Source: Osmia lignaria lignaria
Taxonomy: Eukaryota; Arthropoda; Insecta; Hymenoptera; Megachilidae
DNA length: 64,000 nucleotides
NCBI RefSeq assembly: GCF_051020975.1
Contig: NC_135041.1
Span: forward strand, 11,296,256-11,360,255
Direction: 5' to 3'
The notes beneath the pieces are model-generated. The model made no database searches and was not told where the DNA came from. It saw only the letters and a program-made list of their open reading frames with translations. Numbering within the stretch: the stretch's first letter is position 1; every line of letters begins with the position of its first letter. The translations under genes and the position numbers were made by a program. Below are positions 34,816 to 46,995 of this stretch, in pieces.

Positions 34816-35588
34816 TCATACTCTTTACTTTGATCTATTCTGTTACAAGTATATTCTTATATAAATTTGTTTATTATAAAATTTGGTAACCTTAGAGATA
34901 ACCCTACACAATCACGTACCCTGAAATGGGCCCAGATTTTCTACCTTTAGGTACGCTTAAAAGGAGTAGTTAGAATCCAGGTGTCTTAGAAAATAGCCCT
35001 TCAAAATACCTTCGGTACAAAATCAATACAAAGTGTACAATCCGACAAGAATGAAATCTTATAATACAAAATATATGAACAATATTACTACTACTCTACA
35101 AACCCCTTAGCATATAGTTACCCTCTGATGGTCGACTTCAAGATAATTCATCAAACTTCTCATCTCGATTGAAAATTTGAAATTCCAATTGAAATTGAAT
35201 ACATCTGATCGGCCCGACGAAAGGTGAAAGGTGTTGACGAAATGACACCACAGGGATTCCAACTCCCATTCAGAAACAGCAACCCTTATAAGCATATGTA
35301 CCTATAAATATTTCCACGCTAGCTTCTTCTCATCATGGTTATTTTTACTTCAAAAAGTATTGACCAAAATTCAATGTTCCTTTTCAGAACTTTTTACCAT
35401 TATGAAAGTTAGCAAAGCTAAGAACGAAATAGTACTATTTGGTCGTTGTGAAATCAGCTTATGCACGCGAAGTGCATTGCCTCCGAGTGCATAATAATAA
35501 TACACCGCCCACTCAGTGTTGTCTCGCTCTCGAGTATTGACTCCTATTTCAGAGGACGCTCCAATGATTGTTTAATGTAAAACGTTGA
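34816..35588. other. AT-rich noncoding stretch
   Basis: A minus-strand ORF at 35107-35295 has no supporting signals. Nothing else is visible. Confidence 0.45.
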
Positions 35589-35639
35589 CCTAATTAAGTA
35601 TCTCTAGGATCAACACTGTTTATTAGTAAACGAATTCTT

Positions 35640-35749
35640 TAACAGAGATATCTTTAGTTCCGATTGTAATTTAACTTTAGTTAATACACTTCTCTACGTT
35701 TTGTAAGTTCGGGTCACGATTGACCCAGGCTCGGCTGTTCAAGGGTTAA
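35640..35749 (-). mobile_element. T2 repeat fragment, left end, minus orientation
   Basis: Read on the minus strand from 35749 it begins TTAACCCTTGAACAGCCGAG and continues GGGTCAATCGTGACCC, then ACTTACAAAACGTAGAG and TATTAACTAAAG. This matches the left end of copy A at 1964 block by block. The right half of the element is not recognisable. Confidence 0.6.
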
Positions 35750-37608
35750 TATCGAGTGACACTAATTCCATAGCTACGAACTGCACAATCATCAAACCCT
35801 ACTATGGTAGAAACTAAAAGCCTATCTTTAGAGCTCAACAATATTCAATAATAGGGCGACTGTTCTCTGCTTTTATTGTACGAAATTGGAACGAAGAATG
35901 CATACAATTGGCCTTGACGTGAATTGAATGACATCACGGATGCATTCAACTGGTTTAACGCGTTTAAATCTCTGGAGAACGATGGCAGAAACAAAGTACG
36001 AAGTGGTAATGTAGAAACGATCATAATCGCATAAAGATTGAGATCAATTCGAAGAAACAATCTGGAATTTCATGCTTTATACGATAAGTTTAACAGATTC
36101 CATGTAACGTGAAATAATAAATTTATAACAAATAGAAAATTATCATGTTTTCATTTCGTTTCAAAATTAAACTGAAGAGTATTTTTTACTATAAAAAAAA
36201 ATGCACACACTAAGGGTGTAAAACAATCTTTTCAACCAAAAGGAACTAAAAAGTTACTACAGCTTCAAAACTTGTGACAGTTTAATTGCGCGAGAATAAA
36301 AAGTTGATTACTAAAAGAAAGAACATAGGATTGTCTTTGTCACGATTAGGATTACTTTGATGCAACTAAAGTTGGAATTTCTATAGCGCTTAATTGCTGA
36401 AATAACTGAAAGTCCCTTTTAAGAATAATTAAGATCTGCCGTGTAGAAAATTACTGTTTCTCTTGCAATTACAACCTTTCAACGGGCTGAAGTTTTATCG
36501 TGTAAAAAATCAGAAACGTTGTTTAACGGAGCTTCAAAAGGTATCGGAGAATGTCGCCAGTTCTATTAAAAAGTTGTCCATGCAAAAGTTGAAAAATGTC
36601 GCTAAATTTTCAATGAACTTTTCTTAACTAAGTTTACTCTGATTTCTAACTAAGAATTCAGCAACGAAAATTTATGATTTTTTATCAGGTTTTTAATGCT
36701 GAAAAGTTAAGATAATTTTTTTAAATTCAGAAAATGGCCAATTTTTAATTTCAAATTGCAACAATGTCTATCTCTAGTAGTAATCAAGATTCAAATAAAT
36801 TTATACTATTTAAAAACAGAAAATAATTTGTAGTTGTATTAGCGGAGAGAAATAAAAGTGGACCAGAAGTTATTATTGGACAGCCGTGTAGATATAGCGT
36901 TGTCGGTTATTGCTCCCACTTAACAACAATTTTATGGTTTCTCAAATATACTTGACATCAATTTAGCACGAATTTATTTGTTGATTTTCCGAATGATTAT
37001 TTCACTGAAGGATCATTATCTAAAGAATATATAATCCACTGATAGACACAAAGCTATTCTCAACCTTGTTATAAATGTCTACTACCGAAAGTAAAATTGA
37101 AGAATTCCTAAAGAATAACTGCTGTCATATATTTTATTTTTTTTAATATAATAATTATACAAAAATAATGAAACTAACATGTACGATTACTAAACCATAT
37201 TACACAAAGTACCACCCACCTGCTTTTTGCGTTGGTATACTTTAATAATAAAGTATATTTTAATAACAAGAAACTTAGCAAAAAAATTGCATTATAATTC
37301 TAGTCCTTTTTCTTTAACCTCCTTAAAACATCTAGAAACAAAACCACTCAAATCTGAACGAAATAAATCTACATTCAGAAACAGGAATAAAATTCTCGTC
37401 GATTTTTCAAAGAAGTATTCGAAGTCTCGATACTACCTAGAATGTCAAGTGGGAGCTAATAAAATTTCCAAACTTTCGAATCTCCAAATTGAGACTTGTT
37501 TTCAAACTACTTTTTAAGCTCGACAAAATTTCTAACGCTTTTGTAAATCACACGAGACACGGTCGAGTGCAAACAGAAAAGAGAGAAGTAACGTCGTTGA
37601 CTTTACAG
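35750..37608. other. AT-rich noncoding stretch
   Basis: Short ORFs at 35845-36060 (-) and 37227-37517 (+) have no coding support. No repeats from the described families were seen. Confidence 0.45.
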
Positions 37609-37778
37609 CAACAAGAAGCTACCCTCTACAGCGTCCCATTTTCCACGAGAATAACACGAATAAGGAGTTTCGTTGAGCCTTTGCGAATCACGCTGGTCCG
37701 TCAGGGAATCGTGTCGAGATTTACGAGTCACAGGGATTCCCTGCAGCGATTTAGAGGTTCGGATAAGTCGAAACGCAG
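37609..37778 (+). CDS. Candidate internal exon, 170 bp
   Basis: A GC-rich segment bounded by an acceptor-like TTGACTTTACAG (ending 37608) and the donor AAACGCAG|GTAAAG (GT at 37779-37780). One plus frame is open throughout in phase 0 at the left (QQEATLYSVPFSTRITRIRS and onward) and would leave two bases at the donor. The residues are basic and Ser/Thr-rich, with no recognised motif. A 139-codon plus ORF (37673-38092) and an 89-codon minus ORF overlap in other frames, so the coding reading is not unique. Confidence 0.2.
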
Positions 37779-39214
37779 GTAAAGTTTGTCGGGGAAAAGT
37801 TGTGCAGATATTTTCTCGTGTCGCAATGCAGAGGCCTATTCGTTCACTCGGCTTCCCGGAGGTTCGATTCAACGCTACACGCGACAGCTATGTATGTTCT
37901 CGCGTGTACAAGAATTTGCATGACGATTACAATTTACGTTTCGCAGCGCACCGACTGCTGCCAGCTGGAATGATTTTCCTGGGTCAAAGAACTTTTACCA
38001 AGTTCGTTCAAATATTAACCGAGAATTTTCCTGTGCCAGTGAGAACATTTATATACAAGTTGATGCAGTTGAGGACAATAGTTAGAAGTTAGATGGTCTA
38101 CCTGGTAATTGGACATCAATGATCTTCTTGTGTATTGAAAAACCGTGGTAAATTTGTATCAAACAATAAACTTCAATTCATTTCAAATTATTTCTAAAAC
38201 GTTCAATTTTCCATACATGAAACGATAAACACAACGTGCAGACATATAAGCATGCGAAGTGAAAAGAAAGGGTTACATAGCTTAAATCACGTAAAAAATC
38301 ACGTAAAGTCATTGAACAACAAAAAGAAAACAGTTCTCCTAGCGAGATGATTATTACACAATCGAGTTTCTACGCGAAAGGGTTAACAGAAAGTTCAATT
38401 GCAAAGCGCATGCATCGCCTTGAATCGTGTCCCACATGCACCAATGCGACTGTCCGAATGTTAATTTCATGAATACACCAACTTACACTCAAGACATTTC
38501 GTGCAACAAGTATATAACACACTTTTCTTTCTGAACGTGGCTGTGCACAATACCTGACGATCGTATCGCACTTAACACTTTTTAACGCTTTTTCTTTTCA
38601 CACGTTCGGGAGAGTCAGCTCGGTGCGTCGTGTGGCAGCTCCAATATTCACCAAACTGTTCGATATTTTCCACAAACGGTAAGCTCGAAAATATTATATT
38701 CGTAGATCGGGACTGATGTTTATAAAATATACTTTTTTTTTTCTCTTTTTTTTTTATAACGTTTACAAAATATTGGAAATCTCTGATTCTCTCTCACTGG
38801 TCTCTTCTTTCGTCTCTTTGTATCTATATTAATTGACTGTTTGTTCCTCTACAGAATGGCCCCATAGATAACTCTGTTGTATATAAATCAAGGTATGCTC
38901 TTGATAAAAACTATGAATCTCTTGTTTCCCCGCTTCGAATGAAGCGTTTCTGCTTCTCGTTGGTCCGCGTATTGTACCTTCGGTGGGTCGATTGTGGATA
39001 GGGTGGAACGATATACGTCGAAAAATCTTCTTAGCTTAGACGATTCGGGTTAATTTTAAGTTTTCGTCGATTCATCTGCTGTAAACACATTGCATTTTCT
39101 TCAAATCGAACCCGACAAGTTAAATCGAATCAACCTTAAAAATATTGCGGAACTTTTATTGCCAGATGGAACGAAGTACTTTCTTCTTTTCATTTTTGTT
39201 TTTCTTTATAGATG
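37779..39214. other. Noncoding stretch with possible first-exon sequence
   Basis: About 38560-38690 is GC-rich and ends in CACAAACG|GTAAGCTC (donor GT near 38681-38682), with no ORF, so a noncoding first exon is possible but unsupported. The rest is AT-rich. Confidence 0.35.
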
Positions 39215-39404
39215 TTAACACGATTGTTGATAACACTTTGACTATAAAATTCATCAATTTTTTATTTTCGCAAGCTTTTCATAATTGATTATTCAATTTG
39301 CAATTTTAATTTATTAATTTTACTTTGATTAATTATTTTTTCTTTTATTTCTATTAAAAAGTCACAAATATGTGATATTTGCTGTCAAAGTGTTATAGTG
39401 TTAA
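39215..39404. mobile_element. TTAA-type MITE, family T4
   Basis: A 190-bp element with TTAA at both ends (39215-39218 and 39401-39404). The left terminus TTAACACGATTGTTGATAAC, then ACTTTGACTATAAAAT, and the reversed right terminus TTAACACTATAACACTTTGA, then CAGCAAATATCACAT, are clear inverted repeats; the ATAACACTTTGAC block is identical. The interior is extremely AT-rich. Confidence 0.7.
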
Positions 39405-39570
39405 GTAAATGTTATTATTTTAGTAATTGCAATCAAGGTTAATTGGTAGCATACTATTCGTTAATAATTAACAATTAGATGTGTTAAAGTCGATTGAACA
39501 CAGACATTTTAAATGTATAGATCCCATAAGAAAGTAGTCTATAGGGGAATACAAGCGTAGGTCAAAGTAA

Positions 39571-39827
39571 GTGTACATACCGCGATCGCAAAGGGATGTC
39601 GGTAAACATCCCTTTGTTGAACGAATGACGTGTACACTTTCAGGATATACGGCTTCGAGTGGAAACAAGCACGAAGAGAATGCGGATTCTCTTTTTTTCT
39701 GAAGTTTGTTTTTTCTAAATCACTTTTAATAATGATATCGTCAAAATTAAGATTTTGAGAATTCCCTTTTCTCCCTATATTGTCATTTCCCATATGGAAG
39801 TCCGAATTGATCTCACAATCAGTGTAC
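39571..39827 (-). mobile_element. MITE-1 copy 3, both ends present, minus orientation
   Basis: On the minus strand it reads GTACACTGATTGTGAGATCA, then CGGACTTCCATATGGGAAAT, GACAATATAGGG, GGGAATTCTCAAAATC and TTTTGACGATATCATTATTA, matching copies 1 and 5 in order. The other terminus (plus strand, GTACATACCGCGATCGC) is the inverted partner. The 139- and 111-codon minus-strand ORFs here run through this element and its flanks and are not genes. Confidence 0.7.
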
Positions 39828-41867
39828 GCATTATGATTTTGTAGAATTATTATTTCGACCCCCCCTATAATTGTAAAAAGCTTGAACCGAATCATAGTAT
39901 TCCAAAGACGGGGCTCTTCTTTTATTAATAAAAACCGAACGGTCGTCATTGAAACCAATCAAAATTTCTATTTTAAAATCCCAGATGGTGGGCCACGGAT
40001 CAAAGAATCCAATAGGCTCAGTTGTGTAACGACTGGAATGGTTTACTAAAAAAAGGCGTAACGTCATCGCGTTCCCTCTGATAACTCTTTTCCTTTTTCT
40101 TCGATGTGTACCAAAGCAGTAAAATTCTAGATAAAATAGGAGCCGTACGATATTTGAATTTCGCATAGCAAATTTATATTTCGCTTTGCATCACTGGAAA
40201 TACCTGATTTCTCTCTGAAATAGTTTTCAGCTATTTTCAATCAGATTGAAATTCCTTATTCGGTAAAATACTTTTTTTATTCAATTTATTCACTAATTAA
40301 TTGAAAACACGATTGGATAAAGGTGTCGTGTAACATTTTTTCTAAATATATTCGTGAATACTAGTAAACATTTTCCAAAATTTTTAGATTTTCTTCCATG
40401 GAATTTTACTACGTTTGAATAATTCATTAATCTGCAGACACGCAAAGAAAGACTTCATAAATATTCCACGCTAATTAGTAGATATTAGTATTATTTATTG
40501 ATGCATTGAAAATGTCAGTAGTACGGTGAAACATGCAAACCCTTCATATTTTAAGGGATAATTGTTGAATGATAGATTTCTTAGGGTAGAGAGCACCCCA
40601 TTTATCGAATCACATGAAATATATAATGGACATTATGAGTAAGTACTTATTGTTGGAAGCATAATTACAAAATTTTGCTAACAATTGTAAAATACGAAAT
40701 AAATTGTACCAATTCATAGTTATTTAAATTTTTTTTTAAGACTTAAAATACTAAAATTTTTTAAATTATTATTTAGAATTATCATGAAGTTTGCTTATTT
40801 AAATTTTACACAATTTACGTAATATCCTTAAAAAACATAGAAGTTGAATATGAAAACTGAAACACAAATATTTTATCATTATCAAATGCAAGAATTAACA
40901 ATAAAATATACAACCCAATTAAAAGGAAAAAGAAAACGAATTTATACCGAAATTTCATTTTAACTTTCGGTCACATAAAGTCATCTCTAAGAAAGCATGT
41001 TTTTTTTGTTTTTTAAAAGATTTGACCGAAGCAAATCAGAGGCTGAAATTATTTTTATCAAGTTCCTTTCATATTCCCATGACAGAAAATTGCCAGATAT
41101 AATTCAAGCTGCCCTTTCTACCTCCTTACAAAAATTCGTATAAGTTTCCTTGACATTTTCTATAGGTTTATTCTTAAGAAAATACTATTTTGAAAACTTT
41201 TTACTTCTTATTGTACCATTTAACTATTATTCGTAATATTTTCCTCTATCTCTTATATTATCTTATTCGTAACAATCAAATGACTGTGTACATGGATTCA
41301 GACATCTCGAAAGGAATCGGGTCAAACAGCACTGTAATTACGACATTCGATCTGTTTCGCACTTTCAATACAGACTGATCGTTTCCTGTAATCACTGCTC
41401 GTCGTGGTGTACCACAAACGACGTCTGTCTACTAATTTCCCGTCGGACACATCCCGGATAGAGAATATTTGACACTCTCATCAATCGTACTTGCTGCCAA
41501 TATCAAAGACATTCACCAAAGACGTGCTCGAGGAAAATGAAAAAGTGTTAAATTAAATTAATTAACACGAGCTGCCGAACACTATAATCTGATTTATAAC
41601 GAGGCTACTATGTGTAATTTCCTCAGTTGTCATTTTAATTTGATAAAGCTTTTAATTAAGACATTTCTTCAAAGAGAGAGATTGAATTTAACGAAGGAAA
41701 CTATTGATTTCTTTTCAATAACAGATAGATTGGTTATATTGAAATAACTTTTCTTAAAGTTTCATTATAATTGAACAAAGTGTACCATTTTAAATCTACG
41801 TAAATAAAGATTTAATTATTAAATATTATTACCATAAATATTGATTAAATTAAATCTTTGTTTTTAT
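39828..41867. other. AT-rich noncoding stretch
   Basis: Nothing beyond short chance ORFs. Confidence 0.45.
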
Positions 41868-41920
41868 TTTTTAAATTAAAATTAGAGCTCTCTCCATGAC
41901 CAGTCATCCGAGGGTTAATA
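41868..41920 (+). mobile_element. T2 repeat fragment, copy C (right end)
   Basis: TTAAATTAAAATTAGAGCTC, then TCTCCATGACCAGTCATCCG, then AGGGTTAA. This is the best-preserved right terminus of the family. The left part is absent or unrecognisable. Confidence 0.6.
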
Positions 41921-44900
41921 ATTCTACCGTTTTCCTATTTTATTATATTGTAAATATCGTTTTCATAAATGAATGATTTAATATAAACTTCGAAACTCGA
42001 GTCTGAAAGTTTGGACCAGAATTTAGAACATTCGTAGTTGACTTCGACAAGTGGTTTGAAAATCTTAAGCACGTTCCATCGAGAGCTTACTTTAACGTGG
42101 TTCCAAACTCGATTTCGTATGATAGCTAAAGTAACTGGCCGATGTTAATTAACGAATCGATATGAAGCATTCATGCGAGGCGAGTAAAAGGACCCTCTAC
42201 GTCCATAGCGGAAAATCTAATTACACAAGGAATTCAATTTTTTCGAAAACTTCCACTGAAAACGATCTAAACGAACAAGAACGAAGTTGAAGCGGTTGAA
42301 CATTTTTTTTACTCCTCTTGAGAGAATTAATGGAGATTTAAAAGTGTTAGCCAAGTAACTGTTGGAAAGAGAAATGAAAATTTAAAATTCATAACTTTAT
42401 TTTAACGAGAGGAAACTTTGTTTCTTTTGATTTTTGAATTTATAAACTCATGTACCTTTATTAAGTGTAGATCTTATATAGATAAATAAGATTTATTAAA
42501 AATAAAATCGTACCTAATGAAGTTTCTTAAATTTCCTGTTCGTTACCTTACTATATTAGTATAATAGCAAAGCTATCCAAATTAATGTTATTTTATTATT
42601 TTCTTTTAATTATTCAACTACCTACATCTAGTTTACAGTGTCGATCACCATGACATTCAATGTATTAAAATTCGAGTATTCTTCAAGGTCTCCATAGCTT
42701 TGTTCTAATAATGCTCCGCAACAACAAATAAGTGATAATAATAGAGAAGAAACTAAATTTCCGCGACTTCACGAGATGGAAAATTAAATGTAAACATCAT
42801 TCCTGCGATATCAGTACAAATAAACATTCAGAACACACATCAAGAAATGGTTAACATTGTTTCGCTAATAATTTCACCGTTTCGTTTACCTTCTCCTCTC
42901 TGTAAATATTCATAAAGAAATCTTTAAAAAATAAACTATACTCAAATAACATTTCTAGAACATTGCAAAAATTATTACCGCCTTTTCTCTTGTTTGCTAA
43001 AACGGAACATCATAAATATTAACGATCCGATATTTATTTATGAAGATACAAAAGCTAACACTGTGCAAGCCAAGGTTGTCAATGTATCGAGACAATAATA
43101 AAAAAAAAATGAAAGAATCCAATCTCCATCGACAGCAGATGAAATTTACACAACGTATCCAATTAGTTCGATTCATTATTTGTTACGGGTTAATCACTGT
43201 AAATCCGCAGCAGTGGATATTAACGTTATAATTAAACTCGACAACGATTATGTAGCTCTTAACAACGTTTTCTATGTCATTGCATTGTTCGATGAAAAGT
43301 TGTGCACGTGTCATAAGCATAAAGCCATTTAATGCACAAAGCTACTGAATATTCAGAGAATTATTAGCAATTTCTAGTGTGCGTTAATCTTTTATGAGGT
43401 TTATCTACCAAAATTATAACAAGCTAAATTATTCGTGAATTCATGAACAGTTCATACAACTTTCTGTTTTTTATGGATCTATTTGTATATTTTTAGACAA
43501 ATCTCTTTATTTACCTTAAAATTGTTTTATATTACTTCTACTGAGCTCAAGGAATTTTAGAAAAATTTCAAATCTTTAAAAATGCAATTTACAAATGTTT
43601 ATTATACTTTGCTTATGATTTTAATGCAAGAGCACTAAATGGTGCAAGAGCATTAATTATTATCATCAAAGGACTAAACTTTAATATAAAGATACTTGTA
43701 TAATTATATTTAAGAGAATCTAAGTTTTGTGCAATTTTCTACGATACCATCTTAATTATATTATTTTACATTGTAATTCGTTACAACTTTCCAATTTAAA
43801 GTACACCTTTTATTTTTAATAATTTCTGAAATACCTTTGCCTATGAAATACTTTTACTTAAAAAATTACCACGGGTTGTTTAATTGCAATTAGTTTAATC
43901 ACTACTTGATTTCATAAATTTTTTATTTTCCTCTTTTAATCTTATAAACAGGTATTTTGAATTTTCCCAATTAAATTTATGAAACGAAGTAATTATTCCT
44001 GTATATTAAACTGCCGCTTAAATTTTCGATGTAGTAGCGGCTTGTATTTAAAACAAGCTCGCCTTTTTACGTGAAAATCCGTCAATTAATGCGATCCTCA
44101 GCTCGTAATCCATGGGTTACACTGACATTAAGGACTCTCGACCTTGCTAAGACGATAAGCAACGGTTTCCGTTGTTTCTTCTCGTCACCGAGAGAAAATT
44201 GAATTTCCTCAAAAAAAAATGCAATATTTAATCCTATCAGAGAAAGGATGGAAAAAATATAGATTTTAAGAAGAATCGATCGCAAACTGGAAAAGTCACA
44301 AGCTCGAGATAAATATCCGAGTCGTGTCAAGTGTAAAAATTAAAATACTAACAAAGAAATATTTCATCTTCTAACGCGATAAACGGTGTTTGGATCTACT
44401 TGCGTTTCGAAGAAGAGTTTATTTAATATACCCCATCCTAACATCATTACGCAGGCAACCAAAGTGAAAGAGGATTAAACACGGTTAACCAGCAATGAGT
44501 CAACGAAAGTATATCATTTTTTATTCAGAAAAAGGAAACGCTTTCGAAATTTATACTGTTGTTAATTTAACGTTGAGTTATATTTTGTAGAAAAAAGTGG
44601 TAATGTTGAGGAGAATCTTAGAAGAATGAAATTTGAAGTATCAAAAGAAATTTGAAATGTATTTTAATGTACAACTTTCTTTGCCAATTCAATTATGTTA
44701 CGTGTGCAAATTATAATAGAAAAATATTTTTTATTATCTAAGACATCGTTTCTTTTCAAAATTAAAAAACGTTACGCAACAAAAGAATAAGAGTCTCCTG
44801 AAATATATTGCTTACAAAAATCAATCTTGAAGTATCAGATGCTTGTACCACAAACATTCAAAGGATAATTTCAAAATACTTTGAAATTCAAAGTAACTTT

Positions 44901-45090
44901 CCATACGCGTTGATATAAAGCACCGTCGATTCTGGGAAGCTTACAAGAACGCACGGTTGAACGGATAGTAATTTATTCAATGGAGATTCAAAGCACAATT
45001 TCTAAGTGACTTTTAACGACTGCGAATTCTCAAACGTTGACAAGGAAGAGGAAGGAGCCTTATGCTAAGTTAAGTTAGCTATGCTTGTAA
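41921..45090. other. AT-rich noncoding stretch
   Basis: Short ORFs at 43040-43231 (+) and 44082-44330 (-) lack support. No repeats from the described families. Confidence 0.45.
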
Positions 45091-45273
45091 ATTATAATAA
45101 TTGTGCTTGTACGGCTGGCCGGACGCGTAACGGAGGAAGTTGAAATTGACGAAGTCAACGAAACGGAAGATCTTCTTTCTAGGAGAGTTCACAAATTCAA
45201 GGGCGAAGAAATGCGAACTTGCAATATCGAGCATCGACCATTCGCTTCGTTGTACCTCCACGAGGCGCAATAA
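45091..45273 (+). CDS. Candidate terminal exon with polyadenylation signal
   Basis: The plus frame is open from after a TAA at 45088-45090 to TAA at 45271-45273 and reads (from about 45109) VRLAGRVTEEVEIDEV, then NETEDLLSRRVHKFKGEEM and CNIEHRPFASLYLHEAQ. First codon positions are strongly purine-biased (GAA GTT GAA ATT GAC GAA), more so than the exactly antisense 63-codon frame in the same register. AATAAA at 45309-45314 lies 36 bases after the stop, a normal spacing for an mRNA end. The weak point is the 5' side: there is no ATG before residue about 41 in this frame and no pyrimidine-rich acceptor, so the start is unknown. The acidic then basic peptide is not recognised. Confidence 0.3.
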   Translation: MIIIVLVRLAGRVTEEVEIDEVNETEDLLSRRVHKFKGEEMRTCNIEHRPFASLYLHEAQ

Positions 45274-45308
45274 TGTTCTTCAACATTACATTCAGTCCTC
45301 TAACATTC

Positions 45309-45314
45309 AATAAA
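45309..45314 (+). terminator. Polyadenylation signal AATAAA (candidate)
   Basis: Canonical hexamer 36 bases downstream of the stop of the candidate exon at 45091-45273, followed by a T-rich segment. Such hexamers are common in AT-rich DNA, so its weight is modest. Confidence 0.25.
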
Positions 45315-46800
45315 TATACATTTTTGTGCATTGAATATTTTTCCATTATGCTCGATTTCTAAAGAATTTAATTTTGAACAAGAAAAATGTAAATTTTTAG
45401 CTTTCAAGATATTTTGTAAATTAACCTTTATACTAGCCGGCCACCTGCTTTTCTGAAACAGTTCTATGGACTTTTAAAAAAATAATGTACTTTTGTTCGA
45501 ACGCTTGACAATAAATCAGTTAAGTGAATTTTGCTATCCTATTCTGATATTGAATTTCAAAGCGTTTTTTGTGAAACATGCTGCCTGCGTCGATTTTTAT
45601 CATTTCCAATCGGTTGCACACATGGAAAGATTCGAAAAATCGCCAGGATTTTATTCCATACTGCCATTCATGGAAATCCTCTATAGGGGTAGATATAAAC
45701 GAAAAGAAACGAAGCGTTAATCAGACTCTGAAAACATGTATCCCTTATCAATTTCCCTGTGAAGAGGGAAGGTATGAAGGTTTACGAGTACGAAGGTATA
45801 GGGTAGCAAAAGAATCAGTGAAACGAGATTCGAGACTTGAATTTCTCTCTCCAATTTCACCAATTTATTCACTGAAATCGTCGAATAATACTTCCCCTTT
45901 TTGCAGGAAAATAATCGTTGTTTAAACAAAATAAAAATGCTTGTTAATGATGAATCGTTATAATCTTTCGAAGGAGTTTGAACGCCGCCGTGGAAGCATC
46001 AATTAGCGAAAGTGTATCGTCTCGTCGAAGAATTTTCTTCGACCTCGTTTCAATCTAATCGTTCCCTCCTCGAATTACTGTCTAGTCAGTAATTTATATA
46101 CCGTACATTTACAAAATTAAATGTTGTTAAATGAAATTAAATCATGAATTCAATTAGAAAATAAACCATGATGCTTGCTTGAAAATTCATTATTGATCAG
46201 TTATAATTAATAATTTATAGACAATTGATTTAATATAATAATTTTGTATTTTAGAAAATTATATTTTTCAGTACTAGAAAAATATGAATAATTTAATTTT
46301 ATTTCCCAAATTCAATACAACATTCAAAGGATGGCATATAAAAGAAAAGATAATTAGTATCTATAAATTATCAATTAAAAAATAAAGCCACTGAAATAGT
46401 TCAGTAATGAAAATGAACGAAAGTAAGTAAAACCTTTTTTTCTGTAATTCATCGATTTGAATGAATGATAACAGAGCATAAACGACACATAGAGCTTCAA
46501 TCTCCTGTTAAATGCTTCTGTTTATCTCATTGCGCAATCTAATTAAAGGTTCTTTAGACAGTTTGAGTTGTTAATTAGATACTACATCGATCATCCATCT
46601 AATTAGTAGTCCATATATGCGTTGAGTAAGAAAACGTAACATTTGAGTGGCCTACTTCGGATTCGATTCGGTTTCCGGTTTATACACTCGCGTCGAATGC
46701 AAATTCATTTGTAACGTCCTTTCGCGATATTCTTACGAATTAACAATGAAAAATTCACGAAAACTCTCAGCTTTCTTCCTTAACTTGCAATTAGAATATT
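45315..46800. other. AT-rich noncoding stretch
   Basis: Overlapping ORFs at 45493-45925 on both strands give no consistent signal. Confidence 0.4.
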
Positions 46801-46995
46801 GTACAGTACCGATCCAGAAAGGCTTCCCTAGGGAAAATGGCAATATAGGGAACAAAATTAATACAACTTGTAAGTTTCAAATTTTAGAATTCTAAAATTA
46901 GAACAGGAAATTAAAAAAAATATCACGTTTTTCCCCTAGAAAAACGGTGCCTTTTTCCCTAGAACATCATTTTCGGACCCCTCTTTTCACCAGAC
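46801..46995 (+). mobile_element. MITE-1 copy 4, left part plus divergent right half
   Basis: Begins GTACAGTACCGATCCAGAAA, then GGCTTCCCTAGGGAAAATGG and CAATATAGGG, the cleanest left terminus of the family. A CTTTTTCCCTAGAACATC segment at about 46950-46968 may belong to the right half. The right TIR is not recognisable. Confidence 0.65.

Noticed and set aside
37855..37880. B-box-like GGTTCGATTC
   Set aside because: Neither the T-stem nor the acceptor stem pairs.
37673..38092. 139-codon plus ORF
   Set aside because: It crosses a good donor at 37779 and extends into AT-rich sequence; it overlaps two other open frames with no supporting signal.
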